Below are positions 23,600 to 33,944 of a DNA stretch of 64,000 bases, piece after piece. The DNA lies in NCBI GenBank assembly GCA_036417435.1, contig CM070910.1, forward strand, positions 12,093,501 through 12,157,500, given 5' to 3'. The translations under genes were made by a program, and so were the position numbers. Origin of the DNA: Inia geoffrensis (taxonomy: Eukaryota > Chordata > Mammalia > Artiodactyla > Iniidae). The stretch's first letter is position 1. Each line of letters starts with the position of its first letter. The notes under the pieces are model-generated. The model saw only the letters and a list, made by a program, of their open reading frames with translations, did not search any database and had not been told where the DNA came from.

Positions 23600-24889
23600 A
23601 GGCCAGACACTATAAAACTCTTAGAGGAAAACATAGACAGAACACTCTATGACATAAATCACAGCAAGATCTTTTTTGACCCACCTCGTAGAGTAACGGA
23701 AATAAAAACAAAACTAAACAAATGGGACCTAATGAAACTTAAAAGCGTTTGCACAGCAAGGGAAACCATAAACAAGACGAAAAGAAAACCCTCGGTATGG
23801 GAGAAAATATTTGCAAACGAAGCAACTGACAAAGGATTAATCTCCAAAATATACACATAGCTCATGCAGCTCAATATCACACACACACACAAAAACAACC
23901 CAATCCAAAAATGGGAGGAAGACCTAAATAGACATTTCTCCAAAGAAGACATAAAGATGGCCAACAAATACATGAAAAGATGCTCAACATCATTAATTAT
24001 TAGAGAAATGCAAATCAAAACTGCAGTGAGGTGTCACCTCACACTGGTCAGAATGGTCATCATCAAAAAATCTAGAAACAATAAATGCTGGAGAGGGTGT
24101 GGAGAAAAGGGAACCCTCCTGAATTGTTGGTGGGAATGTAAACTGACACAGCCACTATGGAGAACAGTATGGAGGTTCCTTGCAAAAACTAAAAATAGAA
24201 CTACCACACGACCCAGCAATCCCACTACTGGTCATATACCCTGAGAAGACCATAATTCAAAGAGAGACATGTACCACAATGTTCACAGCAGCTCTATTTA
24301 CAGTAGCCAGGACACGGAAGCAACCTAAATGTCTATCAACAGATGAATGGATAAAGAAGATGTGGCACATATATACAAAGCAATATTACTCAGCCATAAA
24401 AAGGAACAAAACTGAGTCATTTGTAGTGAGGTAGATGGACCCAGAGTCTGTCATACAGGGTGAAGTAAGTCAGAAAGAGAAAAACAAATACTGTATGCTA
24501 ATGCATATATACGGCATTTTAAAAAGTGGTACTGATGAACCTAGTGGCAGGGCAGGAATAAAGACGCAGACATAGAGAATGGACTTGAGGGCACGAGGTG
24601 TGGGGAAGGGAAAGCTGGGATGAAGTGACAGAGTAGCATTGACTCTACTACCAAATGTAAAATAGCTAGTGGGAAGCTGCTGCACAGAAGAGCGAGATCA
24701 GCTCGGTGCTTCGTGACCACCTAGAGGGGTGGGATAGGGAGGGTGGGAGGGAGGGAGACTCAAGAGGGAAGACATATAGGAACATATGTATAACTGATTC
24801 ACTTTGTTATAAAGCAGAAACTAACACACCATTGTAAAGCAATTATACTCCAATAAAGATGTGAAAAAAAAAGTTTCCATGTTTTCAAA

Positions 24890-27810
24890 GAATAATTCAA
24901 GACAGCAGAATTTACTAGTACTTTAGAGGTTAAACCTCAGAAGGGCTGAGCAATGCTAAGAAACTTGTTTCCAGAAAAACAGGATCGTGGTACCCTGGAC
25001 TGTCAGTGACCAATACCCACCGAAAAGAGGACCAAAGAGACAAAGTGATGAAACACGGGAGGATTATTAAACCATGAGACAGCTCTTTCCAGGAAAACCT
25101 GGTTCGGATACCTCAGGATAAGTAGGAACCCGACTACGGCTCGCCCCAGCCTTTGATCACTGATTTCGCTGTACCTCGAACTCCGTGCAGTTCGCGGCAT
25201 AGGTCAGCCATCTACACAGGTGAACTTGCTGACCTTCTGCAAAATAACCGTGGAAGAGGCACCATGCAGGCTAGCTATCAGTCATAAGCCACATCTCAAT
25301 TTCATGCGATTTTAACCATTTTTGAGAATGCTAAATGAGAAATTACATGAAGCTTCCACATCAAAAACTATGAGGCACTACTGTTAGAATCAACCTATTT
25401 GAACCTGTTACTCACTTTTCCTTTATGAAGTAAAATCTTTTCAACTAGTCTTTATTAAGCACTCACGAGATGAACCTTCATCTTGAAAAGTAAGGATACA
25501 CTAAAGTGGAGAGGCTGGCAGAATGGGGGAAGGAGAAGGCGTACCTGAGGATGAAGCAGGGGTTTAGCTAACTTCCTGAATTGAGTAATGCGAGTAGTGA
25601 TCGGCTAACAAAGAACATACACATTGCCACGGCTTTGCTCATTTACTTGGGATAACGGAATACCTTGCAATAATAATGCTTTGATAGGTAGAGCTTTCTT
25701 CATCTCTTAGCAGCATCTCCCTACGCCCACACCACCCAAGCTCCTACCTGTTTGCATGTACTTGCAGAAACCCACACACTAATTCAGCGAAGACACAGAC
25801 TTCAGACCACAATTTAAGCATGATTTCTACTTGACTAAACAGTAAGTTTTCTTTTCTTGGATGCTGTCATTGCAAGGCTGCAGGTACCTGCCCTTAAAAT
25901 CGAGGGTGCATTTGGAAGCATGGCCCACTGTCTTCCAATAGAAAGTCAATCGTAGGCCCCAAACTACCACCTTTGTAGACACATTACTAACTTCTTCCAT
26001 TGTTTGGATATAATCAAGCCCAAAATGTATTCTGAATTTCATGGACATCTGTTTTATAATTATTCTGTTTATAATACAAGTTGATACACTTTAAAGATGT
26101 CAGGTGTTTTTTGTTTTAAAACAATTATTATCAAAAACATCATAGTTATTTATAACAGAAAAGCAGGACAAAGCTATGTTTCCTCTTACACAAAATAAAG
26201 GTGTGAACTAGATTGCTTCTAAGATTCCTTTCAGCTCAAATAATGTATACAGTACCCTCAAACCTCCCACTCACACCTAATTAGGAGAAGGTCTATTTAT
26301 CTTTGTACAGATGACACAATCTGTTGTAGCCCACATAATAAGCTCCAGTTGTAGGCCATTCTCTCCATGTAAAGTTGTACATTCCTTTGGGCAGGCTCTA
26401 AAGTACACAAGCTAATAAGTTGTTATTGCCTTTGCTAACTCCAAAGTTTCATAGGTTTAGCTTCCTTTCCCATAGAAAATCTAAAACATTTCATGGTTTT
26501 TTGATGCCGTCCTCCTAACATGTCCTCCTAATTTTTAAGCACAGAGAAAAATTCTAGAGTAAAGAATTCTGGGATGTAGGCCTCGCTCTGCTTACCATTA
26601 ACTTCTTCCAATGGGGAATTAAAGCAGGTCATTTAACTTTCCCAAAACATCAAGCTTCTCTTCTGAAAAATGGGTTGAATTAGATGATTTCTAAAGTTTA
26701 TTCTGTTCTAGAATGCTTATTGATATATAACTATTAAAGGAATATAGCACAGTTTGTGATTTGGGACCACAACATTTTGAATATGCATATGACTATAAAC
26801 TCTCATGTCTGTATCACCTATTTACAATTTTTTTTAAAGTTTGTCATCTCTTCTACTGCACACAAATATAAATGTACTTTTACATTTTGAAATTATGCAA
26901 GAATTTTTAATGCACTCTACAAATGTTTAAAGGTTCTCCTTTAGACAACAGGACAATTATGTGAGGTGTTATTTAATGTTGACAACAAAATGTGTATGTG
27001 CCCATCCATTTTTAGAACTACCCATTGACTGATTTGCTGAAAATTCCAAATGCTGGCTGCCAACTCTGTATATACCATTCAAGTTTTAGTGAATTTTCTA
27101 ACTAATGAGATTTATCAAACCATCAAAATTTAGCTTCTGTGACAGATAGGTTTTCAGAAAATGCCATATTAAATGACATTCTCCTCTCAACACACGCCAA
27201 CACTTCAGCAATGTCAACCACCCTTCTGGACTCAATTTCCTCACACATTTACACTAATGACTGAGGTGGAACTTATTACAGTTGAATTTAGCGACATCTC
27301 TAAATTTCTAAAGACAAGTCATTTTAAAATTCCTATTACATGGAAAGCTGAAATACAACTAAGCAAAACACTGCCTGTGAGTATTTCTTAGGAAATGACT
27401 TACCAAAGAGAGAGAAATGCTTCCTCATTCATAGTCATTACAAAGTAGATGTTTCTATGTAGATTGAAATTTTCCCTACTGCTTTTCACTATTAATATGC
27501 TTATAATTAATATACTTTTAACACTTTTTTTCTTTAGGGACCTGATGTTTCTTTTTAAAAACAGTGCCTGTCAAACCACAAATCATGGATCAGCCTGAAA
27601 TAAGGAAAACTGCATTGCATTTCTCTGTGGCTAACCTCCAAATCTCTTGCCCACCCCCGGCAAAAATTAACATGGTTAGGTTCTCACAGTCCTATAGAAG
27701 CCATTTCACATGGGGATCCTGCGGCAGAAAGACGTGGGAAAGAAGATCTGGGTTCAGCTCTGCACACTTCCTCTCCAAGCTGAGTGTCCGAAGAGGGCCA
27801 GTCTCACCTG
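24890..27810. other. long SINE/L1-free, AT-rich unique stretch
   Basis: Almost 3 kb without a CHR SINE or L1. The only repeat I can place is a MIR remnant near 26.6 kb. Near 24.96-25.21 kb several CpGs occur outside any SINE, with a 65-codon minus-strand frame of unknown nature. From 25.8 to 27.4 kb the sequence is AT-rich and free of simple repeats. It could be conserved non-coding sequence; I see no exon. Confidence 0.45.
26570..26720 (+). repeat. MIR-like ancient SINE remnant
   Basis: GCAGGTCATTTAACTTTCCC and CTTCTCTTCTGAAAAATGGG parallel the MIR segments GGCAAGTTACTTAACC and TCCTCATCTGTAAAATGGG. Confidence 0.55.
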
Positions 27811-27814
27811 AAGG

Positions 27815-27978
27815 GCAGAGTTTTTCAATGTACAATCAAGGAGCCACCAGCCACACCTGGTGTGCCTGACTAACTGCACCCTAGACTCTAGAATCATCAC
27901 CTCAGGGTGACTTTGAGAAACCTGCATTTTAACAGGCTCCCCAAGTGATATTTATACAAATTCAAGGTTGAGAACTCC
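27815..27978 (+). mobile_element. MER5A-type hAT MITE
   Basis: The landmarks are a first stretch AGAGTTTTTCAATGTAC, then AGAATCATCACC, CCTGCATTTTAACAGGCTCC, CCAAGTGAT and a terminal GGTTGAGAACTCC. These fit a decayed hAT-class MER5 element. Confidence 0.65.
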
Positions 27979-28136
27979 CATCACTGGCTTCATTTTCTCC
28001 ATCTATAAGTGAAGGTAACAAGACTTGACCATTATCTCTAAATTCTCTTCTGGATCCTCTTCACAGTCTGTCATATTAAGACTCAGCAGTGCCATCATTT
28101 TACCAACATTCTCATACAGCTCTACCTTGGACCCAG

Positions 28137-28450
28137 TGTGGCCACTTTCTTCTACATAGTCTACATGGCTACTTTGTTCTACATATATTCTATGTGGCTA
28201 CTGTTTATATCTATTCTATGTAGCTACTTTGCTCTACATATATTCTATTACATGGCTACTTTGTTTATATATATTCTATGTGCCTACTTTGTTCAACATA
28301 TATTCTACATAGCTACTTTGTTCTATATTCTACATGGCTATTCTGTTTACCTATACTCTACATGGCTATTTTGTTCTACATCTATTCTACATGGCTACTC
28401 TGTTTATATATATACTACATGGCTACTTTGTGCTCCATATATTCTATACC
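28137..28450 (+). repeat. diverged minisatellite, unit about 28-31 bp
   Basis: About ten imperfect copies are built on TACATGGCTACTTTGTTCTA followed by CATATATTC. Variants include TATGTGGCTACTGTTTATAT and TACATAGCTACTTTG. Copies differ in length by a few bases and in point changes, which suggests an old array. Two plus-strand frames stay open across the array because the unit contains few stop triplets; the translation is a repetitive Tyr/Leu/Phe-rich string. Confidence 0.88.
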
Positions 28451-28454
28451 TGCC

Positions 28455-29915
28455 CTGCTCTCCCTTCACCACCTGCAATACAGCACTGATCTCTCAGTTT
28501 CTTCCCCAGGCATTCTTCTATTTCAACACTGAATTCCCCTCCACCCAGTTCCAGAGGCCTTGAAATCCATATTATCCACAGCCCCCAAGATCACAGATAA
28601 TTACCTCCCAGCAATGTCTCATCACACATTCTGGATTTACCAAGACCCTACGTGTTCACCAGCACTGCCCTCCTTACTAGTGTTGGGCGACAGTTATCTG
28701 TCATCCAGCAAGGCTCAAATGCCAGTGAGCTAATAGCATATTGTAAATACACTACTTTTAAATTTTTATGAATTTTTCTTCTGCTTTCTTATATCCTATT
28801 GTTGCACAGAATCATTGAGTTTTGTAACTGAAAGGATCCCTAAAAGTCATTTAGTCCAATATGACTCCCCTGACCACCAAAGTTCAAATTAAGCAGTGGA
28901 AACCCAGAGAGAATGTCATGTTTTGTTCAAGATCACACAGCTATTTTTGGCAAAACTACCCAAAATGCAGAGCTCTTAAATCTACCCAAAACCCAGAATT
29001 CCAGTTTTGTTTTGTTTTCTTCCAAAATAGTATCTTGACTACTTGGATTATTACCTCTGACTGGACAAACACCAAGAACAATTCAATCAAACACATACAA
29101 ATATCTTTCAAATAGTTAACTCCTTGTTGCCTGTCAGAATGGAAAAAAAAGTGGAGGCACTGCTAAAAGTCATACGTGTCCCAAAACACCACAAACAGCA
29201 AACCTTATGGAATGGTCACTCTTATATAGTCAATAAGGAATCCAACTGGGGGCAGGGAGAGGATGCAAACACATATACAGCCATTGTGTGGGCAATGAAG
29301 CCATTCAGAAGATGAACCCCAAGAATGGTGAGGACAGAGCGTTACATTTCAAGAAAAAATGAGGGGTTAGGAGAAGATCAGGGAGAGCTTCAGAAGGATG
29401 GCATTTAAGATGAGCCTAGCAGGCTGAAGAAACCAGTGCTCTCCCGTTATAATAAAATTCTGATTTTTAAAAAAGCGACCTGCTAGCAGGGGTTGGTGTA
29501 TACATAATGAATGGATCCAGTCCATGGTATTTCTCATTTTCTTTTACATCTTATGTAAAATGAAGTTATTTGCCCACATGATATGCAGTGCACTTCCCAA
29601 TGAGAAGTTCAACAGACAGTTGTGAAGGGAGAGTTATTACAGATGACTATGGTTTCATAGAATGATTAGGATCTTCCAGAGGGAAAGTTCAAAATGGGCC
29701 CGTTCAATGGGTAAATATTTTGGTTTCTGATTTGTCTAACATTCATCAAGGCTTCATGTTTTCATACGGTAGGTACTAATTCCACAAGTTTCAAATGCCA
29801 CCAGCACACAGGATAACTTGATTCATTTCAGTGTATTCCGGATGTGTTCTTCCTTGGTTTCTGCTCATATGTATAAATGCTCTCTTATGAAAGTATGATA
29901 AAATCCATTTTAAAC
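28455..29915. other. unique sequence with old repeat traces
   Basis: At 28825-28950 there is a trace of an ancient repeat (AAAAGTCATTTAGTCCAATATG... GATCACACAGC). No gene is recognised; the short frames at 28861-29315 have no domain features. Confidence 0.4.
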
Positions 29916-29926
29916 AAGCCTCATGG

Positions 29927-30143
29927 GGCTTCCCTGGTGGTGCAGTGGTTGAGAGTCTGCCTGCCGATGCAGGGGACACGGGTTCGAGCCCCGGTCCGGG
30001 AAGATCCCACGTGCTGCGGAGCGGCTGGGTCCGTGAGCCATGACCGCTGAGCCTGCACGTCCGGAGCCTGCGCTCCGCGGTGGGAGGGGCCACAACAGTG
30101 AGAGGCCCGCATACGGAGAGGAAAAAAAAAAAAAAAAAAAAAA
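29927..30143 (+). mobile_element. CHR-type SINE, type A
   Basis: Full length, with CGCATACGGAGAGG in place of the usual GTACCGC end and a long A tail. AAGCCTCATGG at 29916-29926 and 30144-30154 is a perfect target duplication. Confidence 0.96.
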
Positions 30144-30974
30144 AAGCCTCATGGTTATCCAGAGTGGTAAGGGTAAATGTGACTGTTATTCTATCAACCA
30201 AGCCCTGGCATGAGGCCTGAAAAGGAAGGTTAATGAGAAGAATTTGATGCCTCAGCTGCCAGAAGACATTGGGACTCATTAGAGAATAATTTTATTTTCT
30301 CCCTGAAGAACCTAGGGCCCTCAGAGGTTTAGCCAAGTTGCCAAATGAGTAAAAGGTGTATTCCAGACCAGAGTCTAGATGAATACTCAGTATAATGATA
30401 TTGCTACTACTCCACACTTCAGATGGAGAAACCTTTATTTTTTAACACTTCATTATTGATAGTCAAATATTTGGCAAAGGGTCACTCAACTTCATAATCA
30501 CCAAACAATTTCAAACACGTAGAAATTTAAAGACAATTTCAATGAGCACTTCCTGCATTCTATCGACCACCATTTAAGAACAGCCACGAAGGCACCATGC
30601 TGGCCCTGGAAGAGGTAGGAAAAGAAAATAAGCAAAGCACTCCCTGTGTGATGGAGAAATTGCCCACAACTGAATATCCCACGACGAATGCCACAACTGA
30701 TACAGACCACAGAGGACCAAGTGCCTGGAAGCACAAGAAAGAGTGCTTCACACTCAGAGGAAAGGCTTCACTGAGTCTCAATAAAAAATGATGAACAGTT
30801 GACCAAACGGGGAAGAACCATCAAAGGGAAGGACAGAGAGAACAGTGCAAAGCAATGCAAAAGGAACGGAGTATGGCCTCTACTTTGCCAGCCCAACTCC
30901 CAGCTCCATCCTGCTCACCATCCTTATTTTACATAATTTGATACAGCCAGACCCGGTCTACAGGCAGGGAGGAA

Positions 30975-31140
30975 CAACTAATACTTCCTGAACTCTCATC
31001 CTGGCAGGTAGGGTTCTAAGCATGTTATGTTAATTAGTTCATTAATTTCTCAATTCTCCAAATAATCTTCTATGAGGAAAGCACTGCTGTCACCCTCCCT
31101 TTAGATGTAAATCCTGAGGCACAGAACACTCTTTACAAGA
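30975..31140 (-). repeat. MIR-like ancient SINE remnant
   Basis: The sequence runs AACTAATACTTCCTGAACTC, then GGGTTCTAAGCATGTTATG, AATTAGTTCATTAATTTCTC and ATCCTGAGGCACAGA. This is the reversed MIR 3' half. Confidence 0.65.
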
Positions 31141-31172
31141 CAAAGCTATTTTGAATTTTAAAAATGATAACA

Positions 31173-31446
31173 GGGACTTCCCTGGTGGCGCAGTGGTTAA
31201 GAATCCGCCTGCCAATGCAGGGGACACGGGTGGAGCCCTGGTCCAGGAAGATCCACATGCCGCGGAGCAACTAAGGCCACGAGCCACAACTACTGAGAGC
31301 CCGCGAGCCACAACTACTGAAGCCGCGTGCCTTGTGCTCCGCAACAAGAGAAGCCACCGCAAGGAGAAGCCTGCGCACCGCAACCAGAGAAAGCCCGCGT
31401 GCAGCAACGAACACCCAATGTAGCCAAAAATAAATAATAAAAATTT
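31173..31446 (+). mobile_element. CHR-type SINE, type B, with small deletions
   Basis: It is flanked by TTTAAAAATGATAACA (31157-31172) and TTTAAAATGATAACA (31447-31461). The body lacks a few bases in GGGTTCGAGCCC and one in the GATCCCACATG box, which would weaken the internal Pol III promoter. Confidence 0.94.
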
Positions 31447-31464
31447 TTTAAAATGATAACAAAA

Positions 31465-32935
31465 TACTGCCCAAAAATTCATCCCTATATTTTAAAGGCT
31501 AAAAGATTTGGGGAATCCTTAACTTTTACCAGTTTGAGAAGATTTCCAAGCTTATTTTCTATATGCCATTTCCCAAACTACTGATGACAAAATTCTAGTT
31601 TTCCATCTTATTCCCAATGCAAAGGAATCACTTAGTAATGGGAACTCTTAAAGAACCATCTCGGAGAGACACATTCAGAAACCTAACCGTGAATTTCAAA
31701 GAAACCTTGTAAACCAACACCACAAAAACACAATGAGAGCTGCAGTCCATTCTGTTACTCAATCTGCAAACCTCCTAAATGGAAACGGAGCAGACCCCTT
31801 TCTAGCTGGATGGAATGCCTGGAGCGGAGTGGGCTGGATCCCAGGCCAGACGGAATCCAAGATAGGAAATACATTACACGCTCCTGGCAGGGAAACTTCT
31901 GGAGCACCAGCCTATGTCTCCTGACCTCAGTCTGTGGGAGGGCTTTGGAAGGGGCACTTTTTGTTCTTTCTTAAAATTCTGAACTAACTCATAAAAGCTT
32001 TCAAATTCTACATTGTTTTTTTATTAAAATCCTCAATTCATTTACGATTAGAGACATGCTAACAGTTGAGACAGAATGGGAGAGAGGAAGGAACACGCAA
32101 TCAGACAGACCTGGGTGAATCTCAGCTGTGCGACTTCCTAACTGTGTGAACTTGGGTGAAGGGCCCCCCCGCAGGTCCCCAGCCTTTTCCTTCTGCATTG
32201 CTGAGGTCTGTGAATATCCTTAACTGGATCCACTGCCCCTTGCCCACGACACTCTTCCTCGCCAAGTCCATCCCACCTCCTTCAGATCTCAGGAATCCGT
32301 CCCCTTGTGTTTTCCCACTGCCCCGTCCAGCTGCCTTTGACCATCTCTGCACAATTACAACTGACCATCTTTCTGCCGGTCTTGTTTTCTTAAATCCACT
32401 CACCACACTCTAAAGAGGGACTGGTCGAAAATGCAGATCGTTCCTCTGCCTAAAGCCAAAGTGACTTGCTTTTATGTCACTTGTCTTTCTTCTCCACTTG
32501 AAGAAAGTCCTTTACTCAAGTCCAGAGACTCAAGATACTTAATACACTTTAGGGGTCACCACATACCTGTTCCATGTGGAGGGACAGTTGTTTAGGCTTC
32601 GGTTTCCTCCTCGTTCCACGAGAGCCTTGCTGCTCTACTCAGAGGAATAAATGGGGTGATGCATACAGAAAGCCAGCACAGTGCCTGGAGGGCACTTCCC
32701 ACCACACAGTCTAACCCTTCAGTGTTCTAGTTTGCAAAGTGTTTTCACATGTGTGAGCTCATTCGATCCTTCTAACAACTCTGTGACTCAGGAGGTTACA
32801 GGAAGAAATTGAGGCTGGTGATATCCAAGGCTTGCAGAATCAAGGCTAACCTGTGGACAAACCTACTGATTCCATACCCTGAGTTTTTCTACTGATGCCT
32901 CTCTGTCAGGAGTTCTGGCTTCTTTTACAGAAAAC
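31465..32935. other. unique sequence with MIR traces
   Basis: MIR-like traces occur near 32085-32160 (plus) and 32740-32830 (minus; GTGAGCTCATTCGATCCTTC and GAAGAAATTGAGGC). From 32160 to 32440 the sequence is C/T-rich. No gene is recognised. Confidence 0.4.
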
Positions 32936-32946
32936 ATTTCTTACCC

Positions 32947-33162
32947 TTTTTTTTTTTTTTTTTTTTTTTTGCGGTACACAGGCCTCTCACTGCTGTGGCC
33001 TCTCCCGTTGCGGAGCACAGGCTCTGGACGCGCAGGCTCAGCGGCCATGGCTCACGGGCCCAGCCGCTCTGCAGCATGTGGGATCTTCCCGGACCGGGGC
33101 ACGAACCCGCGTCCCCTGCATCGGCAGGCGGACTCTCAACCACTGCGCCACCAGGGACGCCC
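32947..33162 (-). mobile_element. CHR-type SINE, type A
   Basis: Reverse copy with a T-run, GCGGTACACAGGCCTC tail and CACCAGGGACGCC head. TCTTACCC at 32939-32946 and 33163-33170 is the target duplication. Frames over it are SINE translations. Confidence 0.96.
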
Positions 33163-33317
33163 TCTTACCCATCTCTTCCATCAAGTTTATCTAACATTTT
33201 TATTGCATTTAAGGAATACAAACACATAGGCCAAATTCCACTATAATGGACTCCAAAGGACTTTGGTTTGTGCTATATCAAATAATTACTTTAAATAAGT
33301 AAGCTTTCAACTGGCTC

Positions 33318-33395
33318 GTTCATTCATTCCTTCATTCAGCAAATATTTATCACCTGCCTACTTCACACAAGGCATTGTGTTTGGTGCTGGGAATC
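33318..33395 (-). repeat. L2 3' end remnant
   Basis: CATTCATTCCTTCATTCAGC, AAATATTTATCACC and GGCATTGTGTTTGGTGCTGGG are the reverse of the L2 3' terminus (AGTGCCTGGCACATAG... TGAATGAATGAA). Confidence 0.7.
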
Positions 33396-33499
33396 TTCCC
33401 TTTCCCTGAGATATAATTGGTCTATACCTTCAAGATTTCCCAACTGAAGCCAACAATGGAACATACAGAAGCTTGAATACATAAAAGCACTTGAATAAA

Positions 33500-33655
33500 C
33501 AAAGCAAGGAACTAAGAGCCAGGGAATCTGAGTGCGCACCTTGGCTGAGCTCCTACCTATGCTCTGTGACCTTGGACAGGTCCCTGGTACTACTTTTCCT
33601 TACCTATAAAATGGGAAAATTGGTCTATATTATCTTTAAAGTTATTCTATGCTAC
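33500..33655 (+). repeat. MIR-like ancient SINE remnant
   Basis: CTCTGTGACCTTGGACAGGT, then TTCCTTACCTATAAAATGGG, is a clear MIR core. The 5' part is weaker. Confidence 0.75.
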
Positions 33656-33720
33656 GAATTCTAGAGAGTCCAGGATTCCATACAATTGTCAAGTTCTTTT
33701 GATGTTTAATGGTATACGAT

Positions 33721-33930
33721 TTTTTTTTTTTTTTTTTTGCGGTACGCAGGCATCTCACTGCTGTGGCCTCTCCCGTTGCGGAGCACAGGCTCCGGACGCG
33801 CAGGCTCAGCGGCCATGGCCCACGGGCCCAGCTGCTCCGCGGCATGTGGGATCTTCCTGCACCAGGGCACGAACCCACGTCCCCTGCATCAGCAGGCGGA
33901 CTCTCAACCACTGCGCCGCCAGGGAAGCCC
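33721..33930 (-). mobile_element. CHR-type SINE, type A, young-looking
   Basis: Perfect flanking copies of ATGGTATACGAT (33709-33720, 33931-33942), which extend on the right into TTTT. The element has an uninterrupted 18-base T-run and few substitutions. It lies in the same orientation as, and 560 bp from, the SINE at 32947. Confidence 0.97.
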
Positions 33931-33944
33931 ATGGTATACGATTT

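Larger units (their letters stand above)
22462..24869 (+). mobile_element. 5'-truncated L1 with 17-bp target duplication
   Basis: The copy starts within ORF2 (TAGAAAATCCTAAAGATG) and ends with the 3' UTR, ACTCCAATAAAGATGTG and a short poly-A. AAAGTTTCAATGTTTTC at 22445-22461 and AAAGTTTCCATGTTTTC at 24870-24886 form a 17-bp target duplication with one mismatch. Removing the SINE nested at 22720-23064 leaves about 2.05 kb of L1. It matches the copies at 7.3-8.2 kb and 41.1-41.6 kb and is dead through truncation and stops. Confidence 0.95.

Noticed and set aside
23087..24434. Functional L1 ORF2
   Set aside because: The copy is 5'-truncated, split by a SINE and broken by a TGA at 23597-23599 and later frame changes. 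It lacks the endonuclease and RT core.
27564..27869. 101-codon plus-strand frame
   Set aside because: It runs into the MER5A-type element and has no recognised domain or splice signals.
28137..28450. CRISPR-like array
   Set aside because: Units are contiguous without unique spacers and vary in sequence and length, and the host is clearly a mammal. It is a minisatellite.
32895..33246. Overlapping frames of 80-100 codons with phrases such as ASHCCGLSRCGAQAPDAQAQ
   Set aside because: They translate the reverse type A SINE. The same phrases recur at 10.5, 29.9, 33.7, 44.5, 47.4, 49.5, 53.2 and 59.4 kb, so they are repeat translations and not a gene family.
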